Shown piece after piece: positions 56,109 to 62,822 of a DNA stretch of 64,000 nt. The position numbers and the translations under genes were made by a program. How positions within the stretch are numbered: the stretch's first letter is position 1; the number at the start of each line of letters is the position of its first letter. The stretch covers positions 17,175 through 81,174 of the forward strand of contig CAVPAM010000018.1 of the NCBI GenBank assembly GCA_963701445.1. The letters run 5' to 3'. Source of the DNA: CAKZLS01 sp963701445 (lineage in GTDB: Bacteria; Pseudomonadota; Alphaproteobacteria; Rhodospirillales; Defluviicoccaceae). The notes below the pieces were generated by a model. It worked only from the letters and a program-made list of their open reading frames with translations, had not been told where the DNA came from and searched no databases.

Positions 56109-57104
56109 GTGTCCGCAATTATCGACATCGCGCTTGCCAATCTAATCTCACCGATGATCCTGTTCTTCTTGCTGGGCGCAGGCGCGGCGCTGCTGCGATC
56201 GGATCTGAACATTCCGGAGCAGATCGGCAAGGGGCTGGCGCTCTATCTGCTCATGGCGATCGGCTTTAAGGGCGGGGCCGCCATGGCCACCAACACCCTC
56301 GACGCCACCGTACTCGGCGCCATCGTCTCCGGCATCGTGCTCAGTTTCCTTATGCCGCTGATTGGCTTTGCCCTGCTCCGCCTGACCACCAAGCTGGATC
56401 TGGTTACGGCAGCAGCGGTGGCCGCCCACTACGGCTCCATCAGCGCGGTGACGTTCGTTACCGCCGTCGGCTTTCTCGATGTCCAGGACGTTCCCTACGA
56501 GACCTTCATGATCGCGGTCATGGCGCTGATGGAGACGCCGGCCATCATCAGCGGCTTGATGCTGGCACGTAAGGCGAGAGTTCAAGGGGACGCCCACCTT
56601 CCGGCAAAGGGCGAGATGAGCGCGTTGTTTCGCGAGATCTTGCTGAACGGTAGCGTGGTTGTTTTGGTGGGTGCCTTCGCCATCGGTTGGGCCACCGGCG
56701 AGCCGGGAATGAAAGCCGTCAAGCCGTTCGTGGTGGAGCCGTTTCTCGGTGTCCTCTGCCTGTTCCTGCTGGATATGGGTTTGGTGGCGGCACGGCAGTT
56801 GCGCGGCGCCACGGGCCTCGGTCCGAAGGTGATTTTGTTCGGCCTTTACATGCCCCTGATCGGCGCCTGTCTCGGTCTGGCGGCATCACTGATCATCGGG
56901 TTGAGCCTCGGCGGGGCATTGCTGCTGACGGTACTCGCGGCGAGCGCGTCTTACATCGCGGTGCCGGCGGCCATGCGCATCGCGCTTCCGGATGCCAACG
57001 CCGCCGTTTACCTGACCCTCTCTCTGGCGGTTACGTTCCCCTTCAACGTTCTCGTTGGAATTCCCCTATATTACACGGTGGCCAAAGCGCTCATCGCACC
57101 GTGA
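56109..57104 (+). CDS. sbtA: Sodium-dependent bicarbonate transporter, SbtA family
   Basis: 331 aa from GTG 56109, with AAGGGGGAA upstream. About ten membrane helices are arranged as two inverted halves: NLISPMILFFLLGAGAALLR, KGLALYLLMAIGFKGGAAMA, AAHYGSISAVTFVTA and METPAIISGLMLA. In the second half, AASASYIAVPAAMRIALPDA lies at the substrate-binding site. These are SbtA-family hallmarks. SbtA takes up bicarbonate with Na+. The PII-like partner gene follows after 19 bp. The 149 bp between the MarC-like remnant and the start contain the likely promoter. This pair lies on the inserted segment bounded by the treS direct repeats. Confidence 0.93.
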   Translation: MSAIIDIALANLISPMILFFLLGAGAALLRSDLNIPEQIGKGLALYLLMAIGFKGGAAMATNTLDATVLGAIVSGIVLSFLMPLIGFALLRLTTKLDLVTAAAVAAHYGSISAVTFVTAVGFLDVQDVPYETFMIAVMALMETPAIISGLMLARKARVQGDAHLPAKGEMSALFREILLNGSVVVLVGAFAIGWATGEPGMKAVKPFVVEPFLGVLCLFLLDMGLVAARQLRGATGLGPKVILFGLYMPLIGACLGLAASLIIGLSLGGALLLTVLAASASYIAVPAAMRIALPDANAAVYLTLSLAVTFPFNVLVGIPLYYTVAKALIAP

Positions 57105-57123
57105 CCGGGCGAAAGGAAACTCC

Positions 57124-57432
57124 ATGCAGATTTACACCAAAAAGAAGGTCGAGATCGTCATCGTCGCACCAATGATGAAGCGCATTATCAGAATACTCGA
57201 TGACCTGGGATGCTCGGGCTACACGGTCCTTCGGGCCATCTCCGGCAAGGGTCACCATGGCGATTGGGACTTGGGACAGCTATCCGACGCTACCCGGCAA
57301 GTGGTGGTCGTGGCCGTCGTTTCCGACGACATGGCTGAGCGGATCTTCGAACAGATGGGCGAAGTATTCAAGAAGCACCACGGTGTTATCTTCACCTCGA
57401 CCGTGGAAGTTATGCGCTCGGAGTACTTCTGA
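57124..57432 (+). CDS. sbtB: PII-like regulator of SbtA (SbtB type)
   Basis: 102 aa from ATG 57124 (MQIYTKKKVEIVIVAPMMKR), with AAAGGA upstream. It has the ferredoxin-like PII fold pattern, with a T-loop region around ISGKGHHGDWDLGQLSD and VVVVAVVSDDMAERIFEQMG. It is shorter than GlnB and lacks the uridylylation Tyr51 context. SbtB proteins bind adenine nucleotides (cAMP/ADP) and gate SbtA. It is cotranscribed with sbtA. A hairpin follows 8 nt after the stop. Confidence 0.9.
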   Translation: MQIYTKKKVEIVIVAPMMKRIIRILDDLGCSGYTVLRAISGKGHHGDWDLGQLSDATRQVVVVAVVSDDMAERIFEQMGEVFKKHHGVIFTSTVEVMRSEYF

Positions 57433-57440
57433 GCCGCTTC

Positions 57441-57464
57441 AGGGCCGGCGCACGCACCGGCCCT
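57441..57464 (+). terminator. sbtAB terminator stem lacking its T-run
   Basis: A perfect 8-bp stem (AGGGCCGG / CCGGCCCT) with loop CGCACGCA lies just after sbtB. Where a T-run is expected, the duplicated treS sequence starts (57463), so the junction appears to have cut into the terminator. Confidence 0.6.
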
Positions 57465-57725
57465 CAAGTCGGCCATCACCAAGTGGGAGACGCTCGCGGT
57501 CGGAAGCTTCCTGAACGGCTACGGCGAGGCCATCCGCGGCTGCTCGTCCGTGCCGGGCGACGCCAAGGCCTTCGAACGCCTGCTCAAGTTCTTCGTTCTC
57601 GAAAAGGCGCTGTACGAAATCTGCTACGAGGCCGCCAACCGTCCCGACTGGCTGTCCATCCCGGTCAGGGGCGTCCAGCAACTCCTCGCGTCGAACGCCT
57701 GAATGCCGGGCGCGGGGGGGGGGGG
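57463..57725 (+). repeat. Direct repeat, right copy: orphan treS 3' end plus G-run
   Basis: This is an exact second copy of the last 240 bp of treS (ending in TGA at 57700-57702) with the following ATGCCGGGCGC and a G12 run (57714-57725). It lacks any start region and cannot encode a working product. Together with the left copy it brackets the 2.26-kb segment carrying sbtAB. Confidence 0.93.
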
Positions 57726-57974
57726 TGAAAGCAAAAAGTGAAAAACAACCCCATGCACCGTAGAAATTCCCCGCAACCCATTGAAATACTTGAATTCTTA
57801 AAACGCTCGTTGGCATACCGCAACGGCCTAAGCCGTTGATATCAAACGAAACATTCCGATGCGATCCGGGAACGACCGGCTTCCGGGACCGCCATTTTGC
57901 GTGAAATCGGGGGGAAAAATCGCCAAATACGCGCCGCGAAACGCGATTTCCGGCGGTGTTTTAACGCGCCAAAC
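57726..57974 (+). repeat. Dispersed ~250-bp repeat, copy 3
   Basis: This directly follows the G12 run and has the same length and order of blocks as copy 2, with about 15 differences over ~215 bp. Its first bases after the G-run (TGAAAGCAAAAAGTGAAAAA) agree better with copy 1 than with copy 2. The minus strand encodes PFGALKHRRKSRFAARIWRF. The remaining ~185 bp up to the MNT gene contain nothing recognised. Confidence 0.85.
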
Positions 57975-58160
57975 GGAGCCCGGAGGCAGCGGAGAGAAGT
58001 CGGGGGTGCTTGAATGCCGGCACGTCCAACCCACGCGCGGATACCTCGGTTAAGGTCGCGCGCACCCGCGCCGCCGGTGGTTGTCCCCGTCCGGCGAGAA
58101 GAGTACCTTGGGAGGGGATCGCGAAAGGATCGGTCCAACGAGAATGGAGATGCCCGCGTC

Positions 58161-58457
58161 ATGACCCGCGATGAAGTGATCGGTAGATTGAAGGACCATG
58201 CCGACGCCCTGCGCGCGCGCGGCGTCGTCCATTTGGCGCTGATTGGGTCGATGGCGCGAGGCGACGTCACGAGGGACAGCGATGTGGATGTCCTGGTGGA
58301 CATGGACCGCGACCGGCCGTTGTCCCTGATCGAGCACTCCGGTCTGCGCCTGTATCTTTGCGATATTCTCCAGCGAGACACCGACGTGCTCATGCGCGAC
58401 GCGCTGAAGCCGCGCGTTCTCCAGCGCATCCGGAGCGACGAAGTGTCGGTCTTCTGA
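58161..58457 (+). CDS. MNT-type nucleotidyltransferase antitoxin
   Basis: 98 aa from ATG 58161 (MTRDEVIGRLKDHADALRAR). It contains ALIGSMARGDVTRDSDVDVL, which is the GSxxRG..SDxDLxV active-site motif of minimal nucleotidyltransferases. In MNT/HEPN systems this protein AMPylates or otherwise silences the HEPN ribonuclease. The stop overlaps the start of the HEPN partner by 1 nt. The partner is broken, so this may be an orphan antitoxin. Confidence 0.88.
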   Translation: MTRDEVIGRLKDHADALRARGVVHLALIGSMARGDVTRDSDVDVLVDMDRDRPLSLIEHSGLRLYLCDILQRDTDVLMRDALKPRVLQRIRSDEVSVF

Positions 58458-58672
58458 TGGCGCGGTTGCGTTTGCGCGACCGGCTTGATCACAGTGTCGA
58501 GGCAATCGGCGCCATCGAGGACTACACGCGCTCGATTGGTGAAGACGCCTTTCTCGCGGATCCCCCGTGAATCGACGCGGTGGAGAGAAACCTGGAGCGT
58601 ATCTCCGAAGCGAGTCGTCACATACCGGATACCGTCAAGGCCACCACTCCCGATATCCCGTGGCGTGACTAG
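58457..58672 (+). pseudogene. HepT/DUF86-type HEPN toxin, nonsense and truncated
   Basis: Starts MARLRLRDRLDHSVEAIGAI and reads to FLADPP, where TGA (58568-58570) interrupts. The same frame continues IDAVERNLERISEASRHIPD and ends in IPWRD at TAG 58672. Intact DUF86 proteins continue after PWR with the RNase motif RxxxxH (as in R-N-ILVH), which is missing here. Both the internal stop and the lost C-terminus indicate a dead toxin. The first stop is one base from CGA (Arg). Confidence 0.85.
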
Positions 58673-58773
58673 AGCGAGACATCACTCCGCAAAAACCGGA
58701 TGGACATCGCTATTTCAATCAAGTGACCAACCCTTTACCCCTAACTCAGGAACCACCCAGCGGGAGATTAAAC

Positions 58774-59148
58774 ATGATTGCTTATACCCTTGTCGGAACA
58801 AACAACGCCGCCAAAGCCACCGCCTTCTACGATGCCCTGCTTGCTGAAATCGGTGGAAAGCGCGCGGTCGAAGTCGACCGGGTAACCCTCTATGCGGGTG
58901 CCGAAGGAAGCCCCTTCTTCGGTATTGCCGAACCGGCCAACGGCGAGCCTGCGACGGTAGGCAACGGATCAATGATCGCGCTCGCCGCGTCCAGCCCGGA
59001 AGAGGTGGACCGTTTGCACGCCAAGGCGCTTGAGCTTGGCGGCACCGATGACGGCGCTCCTGGCCCGCGTGAGAACAAGGGTCTAAAGTTTTATGCCGGC
59101 TATTTCCGCGATCTGGACGGAAATAAGTTAAACTTCTTCCACATGTAG
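58774..59148 (+). CDS. VOC (glyoxalase/bleomycin-resistance fold) protein
   Basis: 124 aa from ATG 58774 (MIAYTLVGTNNAAKATAFYD), with GGGAG upstream. The VOC beta-alpha-beta-beta-beta units are visible: AKATAFYDALLAEIG, PEEVDRLHAKALELGGTDDG and FYAGYFRDLDGNKLNFF, the last with the usual metal-site Glu replaced (NKLNFF rather than ..IE..). Function is unassigned; such proteins range from isomerases to antibiotic-binding proteins. It stands alone in the accessory region. Confidence 0.85.
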   Translation: MIAYTLVGTNNAAKATAFYDALLAEIGGKRAVEVDRVTLYAGAEGSPFFGIAEPANGEPATVGNGSMIALAASSPEEVDRLHAKALELGGTDDGAPGPRENKGLKFYAGYFRDLDGNKLNFFHM

Positions 59149-59542
59149 TCCGATCGTTTCGCGCCCGAGGGAGCAGTGGACGGCCGGAGCCCTGCCGTCC
59201 CCCTCCACGGTAGCGAATCTGTTTATCGATCATGGAGAAAAGTGAGAATTGGAGAGGTCGCAGCCAACTGCACCGCGATGACTGTAAACGACTAATCGCG
59301 TCGACCCCCCTCCGCTCTCGCTTGGTCCGGATTCTACGACAGCGGACTTGCGCGAGCAACGATTGGCCGGGCAGGCTTTGGTCGGCAACGCGTCAACCTC
59401 TGCCTACTTCGACGCACCGAGAGAATGTTGGCTTGCCGGCCTAAAGCCGGCCTTGCTTTCCGGAGTGCCTTCAACATTGCCGGGAAGAAGGACGGCTTTG
59501 TGGGCAGCGTGAACGAACCGTACCGTGTCATCTCCATTCGTT
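59149..59542. other. 394-bp region with no recognised gene
   Basis: No open frame with a ribosome site or recognisable product was seen on either strand. A GCCGGC-CTAAA-GCCGGC inverted repeat lies near 59435-59452. The base composition is lower in GC than the core regions, in keeping with an accessory patch. Confidence 0.4.
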
Positions 59543-59592
59543 GTTTGGCGCCTTGAAAGACCGCCGCAAATCGCATTCGGCGGGGCATAAAT
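59543..59592 (+). repeat. Dispersed repeat, truncated copy 4
   Basis: About 50 bp reading GTTTGGCGCCTTGAAAGACC followed by GCCGCAAATCGC correspond to the peptide-start end of the dispersed repeat (LFGALKDRRKS). The match stops ~10 bp before the inverted-repeat element at 59602, which seems to have replaced or cut the rest. Confidence 0.6.
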
Positions 59593-59601
59593 GGCGGGAT
59601 T

Positions 59602-59664
59602 CTGGGGACATGTTACTGATCTCGTAAATTGGGATATCAGTTAAGCAACATGTCCCCCGAACTT
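59602..59664. mobile_element. 63-bp inverted-repeat element related to the 114-bp MITEs
   Basis: Its left end contains GGGGACATGTTACTGATCT, matching the inward-read right end of the 114-bp elements. Its right end (GCAACATGTCCCCC) is the approximate inverted complement. It is probably an internally deleted relative or solo ends of the same transposon family. Confidence 0.55.
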
Positions 59665-59719
59665 AAACGTCGCCACTTAGGGCGAGCTTTCGGCTCTTAC
59701 TTTCTAACGAGCTGGTAGA

Positions 59720-60301
59720 TTATTCAAGATCAACCCGCCTCGTTTGAGAAGCTTCAACCTTGGCGGTGGCCTCGTCCATAAGGAATGCGAAAAAGACCCC
59801 GGCAGCTGTCGTGGTTGGAGCTGATGAAGCAGCGGCACTTGCAGTACCCGAAGCAATGCCGCCGATCGCCCCCCCCTTGACGACCCAACCCGCGCTCGCA
59901 GCGGCGACCCCCATGGCTAGCCCTTCGCTCACGATTTTTTCAGTGTTGGGGACAACCTTAACATAATAGATTTTGCTTGGTTCCGCCACAAAAGTGAGCA
60001 AACTCTTGTCCGAGTTCATCCAGTATCCCGTAGTTATTTTGATGTAACCTGGCTCAACCTTTTGAACTAATGACCCTCCATTGGCCAGATCTCGTGTCGG
60101 TAGTCCATTTATCTCTACTTTTGCATAGGCGCCAGAGGCCACGAACGTTGATGGACGATAAATGACGACAAGCGTTCCATTCTCCGGCGGCTGCAGTGGT
60201 ATTTCAGCGAACATTGGTCCGTGCGAGGAACACGCCATCAAGGCCGCGATCGCGACGATGGCGGCTGTCCGCTGGAGAAGTGCAGTGAGGTTGAACATCA
60301 T
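59720..60301 (-). CDS. Lipoprotein, DUF2846-like
   Basis: 193 aa. It has a signal peptide with lipobox IAALMAC-SS (Cys ~24), so it is probably lipid-anchored. The mature part has PPENGTLVVIYRPSTFVASG, VEINGLPTRDLANGGSLVQK, SKIYYVKVVPNTEKI and an Ala/Gly-rich segment that may be membrane-associated, similar to DUF2846 proteins. Codon use and GC are lower than in the core genes, suggesting recent acquisition. It stands alone between repeat elements. Confidence 0.8.
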   Translation of the reverse strand: MMFNLTALLQRTAAIVAIAALMACSSHGPMFAEIPLQPPENGTLVVIYRPSTFVASGAYAKVEINGLPTRDLANGGSLVQKVEPGYIKITTGYWMNSDKSLLTFVAEPSKIYYVKVVPNTEKIVSEGLAMGVAAASAGWVVKGGAIGGIASGTASAAASSAPTTTAAGVFFAFLMDEATAKVEASQTRRVDLE

Positions 60302-60542
60302 GAAATGATATATTCGTTCATGTGTATATGTAAAGTAGTTGTCTCGAGCGACTCGCCGCGCTTGTGGACCTCCGTTTGTCCTACGACGGGAGCGGAACGC
60401 ATAAGTGCGAGCGCCACGTCGCTGGCGGATGCGCGCCGGTGCGCCGCTCCTTGTTCGCCGCCGCCTTGCCAGCCGTGTTCCGCCGGAACAAGACGCTGAT
60501 AGCGTTTCTGAAAATCACCAACGTGCGCCTTTACTACGGTGG
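60302..60542. other. Intergenic region upstream of the lipoprotein gene
   Basis: The first ~50 bp (TATATTCG.. tract) are AT-rich and probably contain the lipoprotein promoter. Nothing else was recognised before MITE element B. Confidence 0.4.
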
Positions 60543-60656
60543 GGTTCCGGAGACATGTTATCTAATTGACATCCGCTCGGTAGACCTATGGGGCGCCCAT
60601 CGCAGGGCTCGCACACGGCGTCGCTCCCAGTAGATCAGTAACATGTCCGCGGAACC
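60543..60656. mobile_element. 114-bp MITE-like element B
   Basis: Same length and layout as element A at 55756-55869. Ends are GGTTCCGGAGACATGTTATC and, inverted, GGTTCCGCGGACATGTTACT. It lies 16 bp from the end of the HEPN pseudogene. Confidence 0.8.
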
Positions 60657-60672
60657 CAGTTCGCGGCGACGG

Positions 60673-61073
60673 TTACGCCAAGCGGGCGTTTGTCCAGCGT
60701 TCGATTGTCGCAAGCATGTCGTCGACGTCGCCGAGGGTGACGTGTTCGGTTCCTTGGTCCAGGTAACGGTGAGCCACCGCGAACGGATTGAGAATGGCCA
60801 ATGTCTCCGGACTCAACGGTGGCGCTACGCCGGTTGAAACCAGCAGGTGCCCCCGTTCTTCGAGATCATGGGGTCCTCCAGATCATGGGTCCGCCGGAAC
60901 ACCGCGCCATGGGAGACCAGAACGGCCTTCAGGCATTTTTCCGCGTATTGCTGGGCATGGAAGCAGACGACGGTGAGATGGATGCCGGGCGCTTGTTTGA
61001 GGACCGCGAACGCCGCCCGGTCCCGTTCGGCGAGTTCGAGCAGGTGGCTCGCTTCACTGGACGGCGGAGTCAT
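60673..61073 (-). pseudogene. HEPN-domain toxin gene broken by a 17-bp tandem duplication
   Basis: From ATG 61073 the frame reads LAERDRAAF..VVCFHAQQYAEKCLKAVL (the HEPN PF05168 core), then RTHDLED, where an imperfect 17-bp tandem repeat (two CCCATGATCT units, about 60865-60899) shifts the frame to an early stop. In the shifted frame the domain continues ERGHLLVSTGVAPPLSPETL, AILNPFAVAHRYLDQ and ends TNARLA at TAA 60673. Removing 17 bp gives 127 aa, the normal length. The MNT partner overlaps upstream. Confidence 0.85.
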
Positions 61074-61377
61074 ACATCACCCGGCCCTCGCGCAACGCCC
61101 AGTAGAGTGCCGACGTGCACCAGTCCTTGCGCTGCTCCACCTCGGAGGCCGAATACACCAGGATATCCACCCCGTCGCCGATATCGCCGACGGCGCGGCG
61201 CAGCCGGACCATCTCCGCGCCCCGATCGACGACCTCCGGCTCGATGACCAGAAGATCCAGGTCCGAATCCGCGTGGGCGTCGCCGCGCGCGCGGGAGCCG
61301 AACAGGATCACCTTGCTCGGGTTGGCCGCCGATACGATGCGCTCCACGGCCTCGCGGATGGTCTGCTCTGAAATCAT
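61054..61377 (-). CDS. MNT-type nucleotidyltransferase (antitoxin of a HEPN pair)
   Basis: 107 aa from ATG 61377; a TTG at 61413 would add 12 residues. It contains ILFGSRARGDAHADSDLDLL, the polymerase-beta-like active-site motif, and the downstream VDILVYSASE strand with the third acidic residue. It is intact. Its 3' end overlaps the 5' end of the broken HEPN gene by 20 bp, the usual coupling of MNT-HEPN pairs. It differs from the MNT at 58161, so the two modules are not a recent duplication. Confidence 0.88.
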   Translation of the reverse strand: MISEQTIREAVERIVSAANPSKVILFGSRARGDAHADSDLDLLVIEPEVVDRGAEMVRLRRAVGDIGDGVDILVYSASEVEQRKDWCTSALYWALREGRVMYDSAVQ

Positions 61378-61532
61378 GGTTCGTGCCGTTTTGGTGTCCG
61401 GTTCTCTCCGCAAGCGGTTGCGCGATCGGCGCCGATCCCGACGCCACTGTCACCCTTCCAGTGTAGGCGGGGAACCGGTGCTCCGCAACAGGGCGCGGTC
61501 CGCCCGGGTTATGCAGCTACGGCGATGGATTA

Positions 61533-61793
61533 TACCAACGAGCATTGATAGGAACCCATTGTGATCGTGTTTCACGGATCCTCGGCAGGAGGAGCCGCGC
61601 CGGCGATGCGGGGCATCGTCAAGCGGTTTCGACGCCCCGAGGATCCGCGAAACATGACCCGGAGGGCGGCCTATGGAGGCTTCCGGGCAGCGTCGCACGC
61701 CGCTTGTGATGCTCCCGCATCACGGCCCGCCGCACTCCTTGCCGGAAACCTCCATAGGCCGTCACAATGGGTTCCTATCAATGTTCGTTGGTA
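61533..61793. mobile_element. 261-bp MITE with 32-bp terminal inverted repeats and two internal hairpins
   Basis: Terminal inverted repeats of 32 bp (TACCAACGAGCATTGATAGG at the left start) match with a single difference. The element is flanked by TTA on both sides (61530-61532 and 61794-61796), a 3-bp target duplication. Inside are two further hairpins: 61568-61585 with 61637-61654 (17 of 18), and 61668-61686 with 61742-61760 (18 of 19). There is no coding capacity. TTA fits the TNA target of IS5/IS1031-type elements. The right TTA provides the stop codon of the adjoining membrane protein gene. Confidence 0.88.
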
Positions 61794-62210
61794 TTAGTCA
61801 TCGAGAAGATTCAACAATGAGCGCCGAAGCTTTGGGCTGACGCCGAGGGCGAAACCGGCGGCCAGGGCGGCGCCGATCATTCCGTAGCGATGGTGTTTGG
61901 CCAGGGATTGCAGATCGCCGCCCAGCGCCTCGCCCACCGCCATTGCCATTTTAACGGCGTCCGGCGCCTGATCGTCGTGCTTATCCGGCGGCGCCGACGA
62001 CCGGAGAACCAGCCATCCGATCACCGAAAGAAGACCGGCGCCGACGAGAGCGATCACCCCGGTAATCACCGCTGCCCCGGCTGGATCCATGTCTCTCGCC
62101 ATGGCGATGTAGAGCGCGGCGACCAGGAAGCCCAGTCCAGCCAGAATGAGAACCATCACCGGCACGCCGACCACGAGCAGAACTTCCAATCGGAAAACGT
62201 ACCGGTTCAT
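61794..62210 (-). CDS. Small membrane protein (holin/DUF-like partner of YqjD)
   Basis: 138 aa. Two clear membrane helices lie at residues ~8-36 (LLVVGVPVMVLILAGLGFLV onward) and ~46-68 (AAVITGVIALVGAGLLSVIG), with a third weaker one near the C-terminus (YGMIGAALAAGFALGV). It is not otherwise recognised. The start lies 21 bp after the YqjD-like gene, so the two are probably an operon. Its stop codon TAA is formed exactly at the insertion point of the 261-bp element. Confidence 0.75.
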   Translation of the reverse strand: MNRYVFRLEVLLVVGVPVMVLILAGLGFLVAALYIAMARDMDPAGAAVITGVIALVGAGLLSVIGWLVLRSSAPPDKHDDQAPDAVKMAMAVGEALGGDLQSLAKHHRYGMIGAALAAGFALGVSPKLRRSLLNLLDD

Positions 62211-62231
62211 CAGGCGCGGCGTGGCGAAATG

Positions 62232-62516
62232 CTAACGACGGCCAATGAGGGCGCCGAGGATGGCGCCGACAATGAAAGCGATGAGGACCGCGGTCAGCGG
62301 TTTCTCCTTGATCTGCCGGCCCACGTCGGCGGCGGCGTGCTCCGCTCCTCCCTTGGCCCGTTCGGCGGACTCGCGCACCCGCTCGTACACCTTGCTCCCG
62401 CCCTCGGCTCCCATATCCCTGAGCGTTCCCGCGATCGCGGCCATATCGGCCCGCAACTGATTGATTTCCTCCCGCAGCGTCTCGGAAGAAACCGTATCCG
62501 CGTCTTTGACGGCCAT
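62232..62516 (-). CDS. DUF883/YqjD-ElaB family membrane protein
   Basis: 94 aa from ATG 62516 (MAVKDADTVSSETLREEINQ). The N-terminal two thirds are a charged helix that may form a coiled coil. The C-terminus IKEKPLTAVLIAFIVGAILG followed by ALIGRR is the single tail-anchor helix typical of YqjD/ElaB. Such proteins bind ribosomes at the membrane in stationary phase in E. coli. An ATG at 62522 is an alternative start. Confidence 0.85.
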   Translation of the reverse strand: MAVKDADTVSSETLREEINQLRADMAAIAGTLRDMGAEGGSKVYERVRESAERAKGGAEHAAADVGRQIKEKPLTAVLIAFIVGAILGALIGRR

Positions 62517-62822
62517 CCTCATTCTCCTCGTTCGAAGCCAAATCCCCCTCCCGACTACACCACACATTGACCGATGAGCGCAAAGAAACTTTATACCGGG
62601 CCAACGGGTGAATTCAGATTAAGCGCGCCCCGCCGCCTCTTCTCCCCCAGGTTCCCTTTTCCCCGTCCTTTCTCGCGAAAGGGAGTAAGCTCAAACGCGG
62701 CGGATAGCTCGACGCGCTCTTCACGCCGCACCTCACCCACTTCGCCGATCCTCAAATGTGATCGCCCTGGGCGATACCTGTCATGTATGGTATGCGCGGG
62801 CGGCTGTTTTTGGAGCATCGCC

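Noticed and set aside
55201..57725. A composite transposon carrying sbtAB
   Set aside because: No transposase gene is present and the flanking direct repeats are gene 3' ends without inverted termini, so single-crossover integration or duplication explains them better.
57439..57816. Minus-strand open frame of 125 codons after sbtB
   Set aside because: It is the antisense of the duplicated treS tail and repeat copy 3; the same shadow exists opposite the original treS.
59334..59588. Minus-strand frame of 84 codons between the VOC gene and the lipoprotein
   Set aside because: It runs into the truncated repeat copy 4, has no ribosome site, and shows no recognisable domain.
61531..61795. TA target duplication (Tc1/mariner type) for the 261-bp element
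   Set aside because: The bases outside the ends do not give TA on both sides, whereas TTA matches exactly on both sides.
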